From positions 1,055,623 through 1,119,622 of the forward strand of contig CM060172.1 of assembly GCA_030549775.1 (NCBI GenBank): a stretch of DNA of 64,000 nt, read 5' to 3'. The stretch is from Tamarix chinensis (Eukaryota > Streptophyta > Magnoliopsida > Caryophyllales > Tamaricaceae). Below the pieces are notes generated by a model that saw only the letters and a list, made by a program, of their open reading frames with translations, was not told the DNA's origin and ran no database searches. A program made the translations under genes and the position numbers. Of the stretch, positions 1 to 10,649 are shown one piece after another (the first letter of the stretch is position 1; every line of letters begins with the position of its first letter).

Positions 1-1884
1 GGTAATACACTTCAGACCCCACTTTGTTAATCTTGTCATGGCTTGTGTCTCAGGGGGCCACATAGTCTATCTCCCTGAATGGTGAAACCCTCCCTTTCAT
101 GGTTGGAGGGGCCCTCGACAGGGAGTCCCAATGTCACCTCATTTATTTGTGATTGTCATGGAATACTTTAGTAGGATGTGCAAACAATAGTGGACCAATT
201 AAAATTTTAGAGGGCATCTCCAATGTAAAACACTAGTCATTGTTAACCTTTCTTTTGCCAATGATGCCTTACTCTTTTGTCGAGTTAGTTGGGCCATTAT
301 TTGGTAGATACATCATGAATACTTTGCATAGTTTTGGCCAACTTTTCGGTTTACAAGTTAGTCCAGTAAAAAGTACTATTTATTGTGGCGGTATGCAGTC
401 TCATTTAGTAAAAGTACTCGCACAAGATCTAGAGTTCTAGGTTGAAGATTTGCCTTTCAAATATTTAAGCCTTCTTGTCTTTGATTGTCATCAATCTACC
501 ATGAAATGGGTGCTCTCTTATCCATACAATGAAATATCGGTACCGCAATTGCGTATCGGCTGCAATTTTGCGGTTTTTGGGTCAGCCGCGACGCGAAATT
601 TCAAAATTGCGGCCGTTTCAGAAAATCACATATTTATCGTCACAATATCGGCGAAATTTCGGATATCGGCCGATATTTACCGATATTGGCCGATGTTTAC
701 CGATATTTGTCAATATTTGTTGTGAAAAGAATTAAAAAAATCACGTCGCGACAACCACAATATATAAAATATCATTCGTGACACCTCGATACTGCGACGC
801 CGCGACCCCAACCGCAAACGCGACCGTAACCGTGGTTTTATTGCTTGCTCTTATCGATAAGATAGCTGGGAAGATTCAACATCTGTCTTCTCTTATGGTT
901 TCTTATGTAGGTTTCCTTCAACTCATCAATAGGTGCTCTTTAGGATGTAAATGTTTTGTAGCCAAACTCTTCTCCTGATCGAGTAGGCTATTCATTAGGT
1001 AAATGCCCTATGGTGTAACTTTTTATGGATAGGTAAAGATGTCATCTCCCACAAATCATGTGTCGCATGAGCTTCCTATTGTATGTTGAAAAAGGAAAGT
1101 GGACTAGGAATTTTGGACTTTGAAAAGTGGAACATAGGTGCCATTGGCAGGCACCTTTAGAATCTAGCTAGAAAGGACTCTCTCTTGGTAAAATGGGTGT
1201 ATACCTATTACCTTGCAAAAGATGTGTTCTAGTCAGATTGTCGGCTTTAGCTGCTTGGACCACACATCACATCATTAACTTACAGGATGAATTGTGTACT
1301 ATCTTTAGAGACCATGATGCATGGGAAACATAAAATCAGCAATGTTACTAACCTAATACATGAAGGAAGGGTGAGATTAAGTCATGGTGGAAGACCTTGA
1401 GATGCAATTTTTGTTTTGTGGCTCGTAATTCATAAAAGCCTAGCCACTAAAGAATTCATGCATCGTATTCATTTAGTTCTAGATAATGTGAACCTTCTGT
1501 AGTTAGATAGAAATTGTGCAACATCTCTTCATGGATTGCCTTGTAGTGTGCGTCATAGTTCCACATGTTGGGTGGCTGATGGGACTACGACATGATAGCA
1601 GCAGATGGTAGGATTTAATTTGCTTGTTGGCTATGGCGCATAGTCGAAAAATGCATAAAATAGAGGTTTACAAATTTTTGGTAGCATCTGCTTTCTATAA
1701 AGTTTGGAGGGCTTGCAACTATGCTCTCTTTAGCTCTGACAATGTCGATCTATGCCACTTAGTCAAGTCCATTGTTGTGAACTATGCTAGATATTGTCTT
1801 TATGAGTTTAGAAATGTCAAATATGGTCTCTATTTAACCATTGTAGATAAATTCTTCAACTTCTCTTGTACTACTTTGCCGTAA
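1..1884 (+). pseudogene. LINE (L1-type) ORF2 relic: RT and C-terminal region
   Basis: Decayed reverse transcriptase of a plant L1-like retrotransposon, entering from the left edge. Joining frames gives RT landmarks in order: a GLRQGDP-like box (about 95-140, ending VIVMEYFSRMC), the catalytic box as FANDALLFC (about 240-285, Asn for the first Asp of FADD), and FKYLSLLVF (about 450-485, the usual PVRYLG box). After an insertion at 523-845 the thumb resumes with LIDKIAGKI (about 852). The last 86-codon open stretch (1624-1884) resembles LINE C-termini. Several stops and frameshifts mean it cannot be functional. Identification as an L1-type RT is secure; the exact family is not known. Confidence 0.8.
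523..845 (+). mobile_element. MITE-like insertion, copy 1
   Basis: A 323-bp non-coding block that interrupts the LINE relic exactly between two adjacent RT motifs. It is flanked by TGCTCTCTTATC (511-522) and TGCTCTTATC (846-855), a likely 9-11 bp target-site duplication. Its ends are loosely inverted: the start reads CAATGAAATATCGG and the reverse complement of the end reads CAATAAAACCACGG. The body is rich in CG and carries several CCGATATT(T/G)(A/G)CC-type units at 655-715. The TSD length would suit a Mutator-type non-autonomous element, but this is inference. Confidence 0.6.
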
Positions 1885-2712
1885 TTAATGAAGAGTAAAA
1901 TTTTTTCTTTTTAAATACAAAAATGATAAAATAGTAACTAAATATATCTAAGTAATAAGATAAATAACATGAAAATGAGATAAAAAAATAATTGTCTAAG
2001 ATGACTAGATATGATAAGTAGAAGCCACTTCTTATTTTGTACATGCATATTTCTTACTAAGAAACCAAACTACATGAATAACTTATCTCTAAAAATAAGG
2101 AAACACTAATGAAATACCAAATAAGTAAAAACATCAAAGTAAAATATTAAGAGATTTTAAACAAACTAAATGTATCTCATAACAAAAATATTGAACAACA
2201 CCACCTCAAATTTGCAATAAATATCGCCACCCCTAAACCCTAAAGAAATATTAGTTGTTAATGAAATATGATATTTTAACTCAATCTGATCAATCAAAAC
2301 CCAAACATATTTGATATTTGATTAGACAAATATCAATAGTATCAAATTGTGGAGACCTTATAAAATAGTAACATTACATTTATAATTTTAAAAGGACTAT
2401 ATATTTACTCTGGTAAATATATAGTCTTTTGATGTATCATTATAATATATAATCTAATTTAGTGATTAGTTTCTAAACTTCATTCACTTTTTAGGTTTAA
2501 AACTCTACAATATCTTTTAACACTATTTTTATATTATTTGACTACCAATCCTTATTTTTAATTATTTTATTTTAGAACACTTGTAAAGAACCTAGATATT
2601 TACCCTATCCTCTTGATATCTAATTCATATTTGCACAAGGCATTCGCTTTAGTTGATAGGATTGGGTATCCAATTCCATCTATGTGGATATCCGTAATCA
2701 AACACCCCTACA
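1885..2712. other. AT-rich non-coding stretch
   Basis: About 830 bases with no supportable coding frame. Apart from the hairpin at 2390-2430 I see only simple AT-rich sequence. Confidence 0.6.
2390..2430. repeat. Near-perfect hairpin
   Basis: Arms AAAAGGACTATATATTTAC and GTAAATATATAGTCTTTT pair with one mismatch around a loop of about 4 bases. It sits in AT-rich non-coding DNA. It may be the core of a small palindromic MITE; no coding neighbour is affected. Confidence 0.6.
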
Positions 2713-2987
2713 CAAGTAATAAAATAGCGATTGTAATTTTGGTCGTAGTATTACTATATTAGGGTGTCACGAGTGATATTTTATATGTTGTGGTATGATT
2801 TTTTTCCCAATATTTTTCACAACAAATTATGTTGGTAATTATCGTAAATAGCAGTTGATGTATGCTAGTTGGCCGATTACTCCAAGAAAAACCTAATTTG
2901 GTGTATGTTAATTTCATGAATTAGCTAGCCTAAAACTAGATAAATATCGATTGATATGCAATATTGGAACCGGTATTCAATTATACG
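2713..2987 (-). mobile_element. MITE-like element, copy 2 (inverted)
   Basis: Reverse-complement relative of the block at 523-845. The best-conserved part, about 2759-2830 (GGTGTCACGAGTGATATTTT, then a TTTTTCACAACAAAT core), matches the complement of 710-785 with few changes. The outer ends also align: AATAAAATAGCG at the left and ACCGGTATTCAATTATA at the right. It is more diverged and about 50 bp shorter than copy 1, and I could not define its TSD. Confidence 0.55.
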
Positions 2988-3053
2988 CAATATGGGCTCA
3001 CCCATGATCACCATCTTTAAGCCATATGAGCATATTATAATGTTTTATAGGTT

Positions 3054-3652
3054 GGAACAAAAAAATATTCTTTACCTCCCAATAAATAGGCTTCATAGAA
3101 ATGGCAATGGCATATGAAATACCATAATCTCTCGTTAAAGTACCATCATGTTTGTATGCTTAGATGAGGCTTCTCATTGTTGCATGGTTCATGTTAGAGT
3201 AATGTTGCATGAGATGTTTAACAGCCAGTTTCATTATTGTGTTACATGTGCATGCCCATACTTTTCTTGTACATTGAAAGGCTCATCTGCCCTAGGCATC
3301 AACTTGCTCTTTTCCTTTGAGGGTAGAACTCTTTTCTCAATTCTAACTCAGTAAGGTCTTTGGGCTTGAACTCTTGTTATCTCTTATTCTTGTTAGCCTC
3401 TCTATGTCTTGTGTTTGATTCTCTATTTTGGCACATCTTTGATCATACAACTTTTGGAATACTTAAATTCTTACATTTGCATCGATTCTCATCGAATCCT
3501 TTTTTAGGATGTCTACCAAGTCCATGGGCATATATGGGTTGATGCCATAAGTAAGCCTCTCTAGAAGGGGAAAATCCAATGGTAGAAGTAGGAGTATGAT
3601 TATAGGCAAAATCAACGAAAGTAAGCTTAAAATCACCATATCTTGTACTCAC
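3054..3652 (-). pseudogene. Ty3/gypsy integrase C-terminal relic
   Basis: Minus-strand remnant of the end of a gypsy polyprotein. The open part (3443-3652) holds FAYNHTPTSTIGFSP, matching the plant gypsy integrase motif FAYN-x-S-x-x-x-TGxSPF. Further downstream, in a shifted frame at about 3225-3335, is LMPRADEPFNVQEK, matching the K-LMPRADGPF box. Lesions are numerous. It is probably the 3' part of the relic whose gag, protease and RT lie at 7031-9000, separated from them by the copia fragment. Confidence 0.65.
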
Positions 3653-3659
3653 TTTTCAA

Positions 3660-4080
3660 AAGTCCAAAAGTTCCTTGCAGGGCTTTTGACAATGATAATC
3701 AAACTATACTTGCACGGCTTGCTTTAACCCATATAATGATTTATTTAATAAACATACATGATTAGGGGGAGTAGAATTTTGAAAACCAGGTGGTGGTATC
3801 ATATAACACTATTTCACTTAGGTCGCTATGGAGAAAAACATTCTTAAGATTAGGTTGTCTAACTTCCCGCTTTTAGGAAATTACATAGATAAGATCACCT
3901 GAATGTAAAAACACATCAAAATCAATGCCAATAAGTTTGATTAAAGCCTTTTGCAACTAAACAAGCCTTGATTCGTTCAAGGCTGTCATTGATTTAAGTG
4001 TACTTTTATAAACATATTTACACCATACTTGATTGCCTTAGCCTAGTGGGGGTGTACCAAGGACCTCAACAAATGTGGAA
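3660..4080 (-). pseudogene. Ty1/copia reverse transcriptase, N-terminal relic
   Basis: The minus strand translates, across frameshifts, into the start of a copia RT. IKYGVNMFIKVHLN corresponds to the IGxKWVFKVK-x-N box, followed by TNQGLFSCKRL (the KARLVAKG/QxxG region), LALILMCFYIQ, and LILRMFFSIAT (the VNNAFLHGxL box). The catalytic YVDD part is missing, because homology changes to a gypsy integrase at about 3650. Probably a truncated copia insert or a recombination product. Confidence 0.6.
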
Positions 4081-4840
4081 GGCTCCAAAATAGCAATAAG
4101 TGTAGAATTTGTATAGAACATATGGGCGTCATGAGCATAGAGTGTTAAATGAGGCTTGATGTGGTTCAACTGAATTTGGTGATGTTGTGGTAGATGAAGG
4201 ATGAGGGAGATCCAATACTAAATTTAATCCTTTTGTGGATCATGTATGTTATGAATTTGATCTGTGCTTTCCATGGATTCCACCACAAATGAAGAATTTT
4301 GAGCAATTGGTTTATTTCTAAATATGCAGAGCAACCATAACCATAATTTTCAAAGTATACTTGTGGGCTGCAATTTGATTTGAGTGAATGGGACTTGAGG
4401 ATGCATGTGAAACATATTGAATGATCAAACAACATTTTCTGCGAAACATATAGAACATATGGGCATAGGAGTTACAAGAGGATTAACTTGTCTCACCTGT
4501 TTATGGGCCATGCATCAATTAAGGTAATGATATGCTATGTTCCTCCCGAGATGCACTTGGATGGTACAAAGATGACTTTGTCCTTGTTTGCAAAATTTTA
4601 TTGTGGTGGTGTTATCGTCATCATCATACAAATATTATTTTCATAATTTATATATGCTTTTTTTTTCATTCGCATTACTATTAAGTTATCAATGTTATTG
4701 TTTTTAAAATTATTAGCATTAATTTTATATTATTATCAAAATATTGCTTATTTGATGTAATATGAAAATAAGGTATGGAAACCAGGGCATATGTTTAGTA
4801 TGCAACAGCATCATCTGAATTGTGGTTAACAAACATATTG
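4081..4840 (-). other. Degenerate copia spacer between integrase and RT
   Basis: No conserved domain is visible. In copia elements this position holds the variable region between integrase and RT. An 89-codon open stretch (4166-4435) fits that position but has no recognisable motif. The part at 4640-4780 is very AT-rich. Confidence 0.35.
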
Positions 4841-5978
4841 AAAGTGGGGACAAATGAGCTAGTGCCTTCTACAACATTCGGAAAATGCTTCACATGAAAC
4901 GCCACTTTATAGGGGATATAAACTCGTTTGCTTGGATGTTGATAGCATTGATACCACTTCTGTTAGCTATATTTGATAAAGATACGAGGATAAGACTGCC
5001 TCAAATTTGTTTGATGTTTTCTTCCTTAACTAATGAAAACCCTGACACCCTAAAACTCTGAGACTTGAATAACCTGCAATTGCAATATATAATTTTTCAA
5101 AGGATATCTGATTGTAAAGGGTGGATAAAGGGGTAGAATTAATGAGAAATTTTACTCCCGTAAAGGCCCAAGTTAGTGTAGTTCTACTATATGTCTGTTC
5201 TTTCGTTATGCTACACCATCCTATTCTCAATGGTTGGGACACGATATATGATTCACAATGTCTAACCTCAATAACTTCTCATCAAACTCATATTCACTGA
5301 ATTCACCTCTACCATCATTTTATTTCCTAAATAAATTGATTTTCTATTAATTTATGAAATATGAGAATTGTGTCATAAAAATATGATTTTTGCTTCAAAG
5401 CTTGGAAGCATGTGAACCTGATGCCAATCATCAACAAATATAGCATAACAGTGGAATGATCGAGAAGCAATGGATCACTATGATTGACAAATATATGCTC
5501 TGTGTAGGGCCTCATATATCACTATGAATCTTCTACAATGGTTCTAAAGAAATGGTATTATATAATAAAATAGGTACTTTGCAACTTTAGCTATGTAACA
5601 AGAAACAAAAGGGAATTTTTATTCCAACTCCCAATATTAATACTGTGATTAGAGTTCAATATTGTCAACATTCTATGATTCAGATGCCCCAATCCAGGGT
5701 GCCAAACATCCTGAGCGAAGTGCTGCTATTGCTTCTGCCCCACACATGTCTAACTCATACAGGTTACCATGCTTAGTTCTTTAAGCCGACAATTTCCCCA
5801 TTAGATCCTTAGTAGTGAAAGATGAATCATTAAATTTGATAGTACATGCGTTATCTTTTGCAGTTAGTCTCACAGACATTAAGTTTCCTTTGAATCCAAG
5901 CACTAGGAAAGCATGCTCTAATTTTACAGCCTTTATTTTGTTTGGGAATTTTGGTTCAACCAGGTGATTGGAAGGCAT
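4840..5978 (-). pseudogene. Ty1/copia GAG-pre-integrase and integrase relic
   Basis: Read on the minus strand. 5781-5978 gives a GAG-pre-integrase-like segment (KGNLMSVRLTAKDN, cf. LLSVxxLxxDN). About 5650-5720 gives WHPGLGHLNHRML, the W-H-x-RLGH zinc region. About 5327-5515 carries integrase core fragments. 5030-5242 gives FLINSTPLSTLYNQISFEKL and SLRVLGC, the classic plant copia TYLINRxPTxxL-x-x-SPFE and RVFGC motifs. 4850-5000 gives KRVYIPYKVAFHVKHFP, the R-x-YISRxVxFDE-x-xFP box. Stops and frameshifts occur throughout, so this is a pseudogene. Confidence 0.75.
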
Positions 5979-6379
5979 GATCCATCACCAAATGCATCAT
6001 AATCATTTTGAGAATAATTTGATAATTCATGAAGCATACCTCTATTGTTCACCATATGTAGTAGCACCCATCACAAAAGTTACATCTTTATGAGGAATAT
6101 TCATAGCTGCCAAAGCCCATGGAAGAGAATCTTGCAGCTAATATGAGTAAGTCCATGGTTGTATTGTTGTCACGTCCACATATCTAACAAGGATTTGTTG
6201 ATTGTTGGAATTATCTGTTTAGTCCAGTAGTAACTGTGTGATGATTCAATAGGTAATTAGATTGTTATTGTTGGGTTTGTTGTCTAGTCTCAACCTAATC
6301 ATCACTAGTATTTTGCCCATTATTTTTTGGTTGAAAATTATTACTACGGATGCCAAAGTTATAACTTAAAGGTCTATAA

Positions 6380-7025
6380 GCACACCCATTAGATGGAAAA
6401 TTTCCTCTTTTATTACATCTGCAACATAGGCTATATAATGCTCTGTGTCTTTTGCGATAGTGGATTCATCTTTTCCGTTACTTTCTTCTCATGTATCATA
6501 AGCCTCAATTGCTTTACTGAATTCTTTAAAGTATGGGTATGGTGGCCTACTTAATACCAATGTTCTTAAGATGTTTTGCTGATTGCCCTAAAGTGATAGC
6601 CTTCTAATTATTTCAAATAGGCTTACCGATGGCAAAGAGGTCTCACACATGTTTTTGAATTCTTTTAATGATTAGTCCTCCCCTAATTTCATATTATTCA
6701 ATATTTTATGTGGCTGGAATTCACTATCCTTTGTAGATTTTAAGAGATCTTTTTCAAATCATAACTACATATCCTTTGCTGTTGTACAGCCCATTACCAA
6801 ATATAGGCATTCTTCAATTAAAGGCAGTAGCAACCAACCATGGAGCAATGCATTCATTTCTTTCCATTCAACATATTTTGGACTATTCTTATCTGTGCTA
6901 AGCCATGGAAATTCCTTCATGAACTTTAGTAGGGATTGGCCATGAAGAAATTGCTTGTATCTTTGAGGGGTCCACACTATTGCCATCACCACTAATAATG
7001 TGTCAAAGGAAAACAACATTCTATC
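6380..7025 (-). pseudogene. Ty1/copia gag relic
   Basis: The open stretch 6765-7019 encodes a copia gag N-terminus: IVWTPQRYKQFLHGQSLLKF (cf. WKxQFLPxLRGxxLLxFV), then a WKEMNALLHGWLL helix typical of the UBN2/DUF4219 gag group. A zinc-knuckle-like CCRCNKRGNF lies further on at about 6405-6440, without its complete His/Cys set. It continues in the direction of the integrase relic at 4840-5978, so all three pieces are probably one old copia element. No LTRs are recognisable around it. Confidence 0.65.
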
Positions 7026-7030
7026 ACAAA

Positions 7031-7906
7031 TGAACCCTTCTCTATCTTGTTCCGGAGCTTTTGTTCACACAATTTGTTCTTGCCCTTCAACTTCTTGAAA
7101 GCTTCTTTCCATGCAACCTTTCCTTTCTTCGTAAGAGCAATAATGGTGCTAAAATCCTTGATGAACCTTTTATAGGAAGATGCTAAGCCAGAGAAACTAA
7201 TGTCAGTTGGGGCTGTCCACCAAGAAATTGCTTGTATCTTTTAGGGGACCACACTATTGTCAATGTATCGAAGAAAACAACACTCTCCATTGTAATTTGC
7301 TAAATAGTTGCTTCATTTTGTCATGCTATAAATGAGTATATCATCTAAGTATGCTGTAAGTTTTCCAAGTAAAGCATACCTTATTCAAAAGCTTAATGAA
7401 AGAACATGGATCATTGGAAAGTCCAAATGGCATCATAAGCCATTCATAAAGCTCATACTTGATCTTAAATGCAACCTTCCACTTTAACACTTATCCCCTT
7501 TTTTCATTTTCATTTTATGAAACCCACTCCTCAAATTAATTTTAGAGAACACATAAGCCCTGAAGCTCATCTAGCATGCCTTCAAGCATAGTAGAGTGGT
7601 ATTTGATAATAATTTTGTCGACTTTTGTGCTATCACTACACGTATGCCATGTACCATCATGCTTTGGGAATCACAGGACCAAGGTTTTCTCTCACATAGC
7701 CTCTTTCCATTACCACATTTATATCCCTTTTTAATTCCTTGGACTCTTTTAGAGCTGGCTTGTTTGGCAATGGAACTCAAGATCAATTTGTGCCTAATGC
7801 CATTGCCACACAGTGAGAGTAGACATGGTGCTAACTCATGAGGGAAAAGGCCAAAAGCATTACATGACTTCTCTAGTAGTGACTTCAACTGCAGATCATT
7901 AGCCAT
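7031..7906 (-). pseudogene. Ty3/gypsy reverse transcriptase relic
   Basis: On the minus strand, 7571-7906 keeps the RT lead-in in several frames: FPHELAPCLLSLCG-type text corresponds to DELPPGLPPIRGIEH, then remnants of VPKKDGTWR and LDDMLDEL. 7040-7200 reads [19 protein letters not shown], the conserved [16 protein letters not shown] box between RT and RNase H. The centre is disrupted and contains the copia-derived duplicate at 7202-7293. It is clearly inactive. Its wording is close to the polyprotein at 42836-47269, so both belong to related gypsy lineages. Confidence 0.7.
7202..7293 (-). repeat. Short duplicate of the copia gag start inside gypsy RT
   Basis: About 85 bp repeating 6938-7030, both carrying the stretch AAGAAATTGCTTGTATCTTT. 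It encodes TIVWSPKRYKQFL and lacks about 15 bp present in the other copy. It lies between two gypsy RT segments, replacing the sequence expected there. Confidence 0.6.
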
Positions 7907-7969
7907 GCACTCGTTTCTTTCACTTTCGAGGCATAACTCGTATAGGGTTTTAAATTATTTAAAGGGATT

Positions 7970-8296
7970 TCAAGATCTCTCCTTAATTATGGACAAAGGA
8001 GTTAAATTAATTCTCTTTTTGCCCATAGAAACTGAAGAGTTGCCATCATGCTTGACGTCTCTATCTGGTTGCCATGGTTTTCCTAAAAGAATATGCCTTG
8101 CCTTTGTAGACAGTAATGTATCATACCCAAGTCCATCTATGTTGCTTCTAATCTTGAACGTCATGAGTGCTTGCTTGTTCACTTTTATGCCCTTATGGTT
8201 ACTTAGCCATTGTAAAGAGTGAGGTTTTGGATGACTAAGCTTTTTCACTGGGTATTCTGCCCCAACATTAGCACAACTTCGACTATTGATAACCAC
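7970..8296 (-). pseudogene. Ty3/gypsy aspartic protease relic
   Basis: A 108-codon open stretch aligned to the plant gypsy protease region: VINSRSCANVGAEYPVKKL matches VIDxGSCxNVAS-x-x-LVxKL, with the catalytic DSG changed to NSR. It is followed by KPHSLQWLSNHKGIKVNKQ and HILLGKPWQPDRDVKHDG, the standard HxLLGRPWQFDRxVxHDG box. Loss of the catalytic Asp and the surrounding lesions mean no protease activity. Confidence 0.75.
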
Positions 8297-8524
8297 GTCA
8301 CAAATTTTACCTTCAACTGCTCTATGGGTTTGGAAAATCTTGTCATTTTGCTACTCATGTTCTTGTTGAATTTGGATCACTAAACTATCATTGTCACTAT
8401 CAAGACTTGCTTCCTTTTCTGTAGCTTTGGATCAAGTTTTCGTGTCCTCCATCTCTTGAGCTGTAAGGAGTCTCTTGAGAAAACTCCCACCAGGAAAGTG
8501 CCTATAACCTCAGCATAACATTGC

Positions 8525-9000
8525 TTATTCGCCTTTGCTGTGTTCTGGTCTTGGCCTATGTCCTCTATTTCCGTAGCGTTGAGGTCTGAAAAAGGTTTGG
8601 AAGATGAAAGAGGCCTTGGTCATCTCCTTCTTGTTCACCCTCTTAGATTGCTTCTCATACTTTAGGTCTAGTTTGGTAACATCTGCAAATTTGTTGTAAG
8701 TGCAAACCTCAACCTTCTCCCTTAGGAACAGATTGAAGCCTCCAAGAAACATGCTACTCTTTGTTCTTCTAATTCTTGCACATTACAATCTAGAGCCAGC
8801 TTTTCAAACTCATGAACATACTCTTCAATGTTCTCATGGCATTGCTTTAGAGTGGTCATCTTGATTTAGGTTTTTTGATCATACTCATATATCACAAACT
8901 TCTCATTTGCTGCTTTAATTTTTCCATGATTCAATCTTGCCTTTCCCAAATTTTCCGTGCTCTTTAAATTTTTGTACCAGCAAATTTCTTGAACTTGCGT
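8525..9000 (-). pseudogene. Ty3/gypsy gag (capsid) relic
   Basis: Minus-strand text matching retrotransposon gag (PF03732 type): MTTLKQCHENIEEYVHEFEKL (about 8795-8865) corresponds to L-x-x-LxQGxxSVEEYxxEFE, followed by FLGGFNLFLREKVEV (8700-8752). Two frames and several stops are needed. It is the upstream end of the same relic as the protease at 7970-8296. Confidence 0.65.
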
Positions 9001-9129
9001 ATGTCCAACTCAAGCATTTTCCTATCCTCAAAGTCTTTTACTCAAAATTGCAGTGGCACATGAAATGCCATCACGTGTCAAATTACTCATGCCATATGCT
9101 TGGTTCAGGCTTACATTGAAGTGCTTCCT

Positions 9130-10486
9130 AATCCAAAATATGAAATGTGGCATATTTGTGATGTAAAATTGTTGCTGTCGTGAGATATTGAGGTTATTGA
9201 ATTAGTAGAACTACCTAATCACTGAATGTATTCTTTCTGGTTTCTGCAATATTTTGGCATTGTGGATGATGTTTGATTTACTTGTGTTCAATTACACAAG
9301 GTTAAAATTCATTAATCGTTGAATTTCATGGCAATCGTCTTCTGATTATGATTTATAAAACAGTTCATCGTATACACTTTAGTTGAGTTTGCTTTACCCA
9401 TAGATGACGCTATTTATTTTGGTTTTCAAGCAACAACCATCAAGACCCAACGTCAAGCCTTCATCATCATCTCCAAGGCAGGATTCAAAGTCGAAAGAGA
9501 AGTGTACTATCATGTAAATTCTCAACGCTGCAGTAGTAGCATATTGGGAGCACTGTAAATTGGTTGGGGGTTTGTGTATCTTTGTTACCCTGTTATTATC
9601 GGAAAAATGATTTTCCTTTTTATTCAGGGCTTCGTATTTTTTTGGGATGTAAATAATGGAAGTACGTACTGCAACAAATTGTTATTATTATTATTGCCCA
9701 GTTATTCTATTTACTGTTTATTTTAGTTTTTTATATGCTTTATGTGCCCTTCAATTTTTTTTTGGATTTGGGGGGGGGGTGTGGGGGAGGGAGGGGCTTA
9801 TAGGAACTTTCTTACCTAGTGGTCAGGTCACATCCTGACCTGCTTTGATTTGTCCGCTTTCAAATCCATGTGATGTTGATTGGTAGTGAAAATTGGCGTA
9901 TAAGCATTTGGAAGTTTTAATTTTGTTGGAACTAGGAAAAGGTTATGAAGAAATCTGACTATAGCGGATTCAAGCTCCGCCAAATGGACCTTCGTATGTT
10001 TCCCTAAAGAAGTAACTCGTTTGTCATACATGACAATTTGTAGGAAAACTAGTCTTTGGCGCAATTTTAAATCAGAAACTAAAAAACCAGCCGATCTCAT
10101 AGGGTGTCTTAGACAAACATACATACATACATAAATACATGCATGGAGTTGGGTCTGACAAAAAAATGGGCATATATATATATATATTAATTTAAATGGG
10201 AAAGTAGTGTTGGAGAGTGGCCTTCGATTTGTGTAAGGGTGTAGTTGAGGTACATATAAGTAGAAGTTTGGCGTGAGCAAACAAAGGAAGAGGGTGGATT
10301 GTCGAGGAGCGAGGATGGGGAAAACTACCCCAAGAATTTACCGTCGGGAGAAAAGAGAGGGAGACAAAATAGATTAAAAATGGGAGTGGGGGTAGGGTTA
10401 CATAGGAACCCTTACAAAACTTGGGTTGAGTTCTTGAGCTTTGATCCAAGACTCGGTTCAATGTATTTTAAAATAATGGAATATTT
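9130..10486. other. Non-coding stretch with simple repeats
   Basis: No supportable gene. It contains a G-rich run at about 9767-9794, a CATA/TACA microsatellite at about 10115-10138 and a (TA)n run at 10170-10186. Open stretches here (for example 9828-10280 minus) have no protein-like features. Confidence 0.55.
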
Positions 10487-10497
10487 GAAAATGTATT
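10487..10497. repeat. Left target-site duplication of the LINE
   Basis: GAAAATGTATT occurs here and again at 15588-15598, immediately after the A-rich tail. An 11-bp direct repeat of this kind is the expected product of LINE target-primed reverse transcription. Confidence 0.75.
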
Positions 10498-10649
10498 GTT
10501 GTAAGTTATCAGCTTTTGATAAATCTCGGAAGTGGAAGAGAAAAGAACGTGCCTCTACGCATCTCCCTGTCCTTGCAATGGGGAAGAACCTGCGAAAGAA
10601 AACACAACAGACTAGTGGTTCGGCTTGCCATGATCAACTACTGATGATG

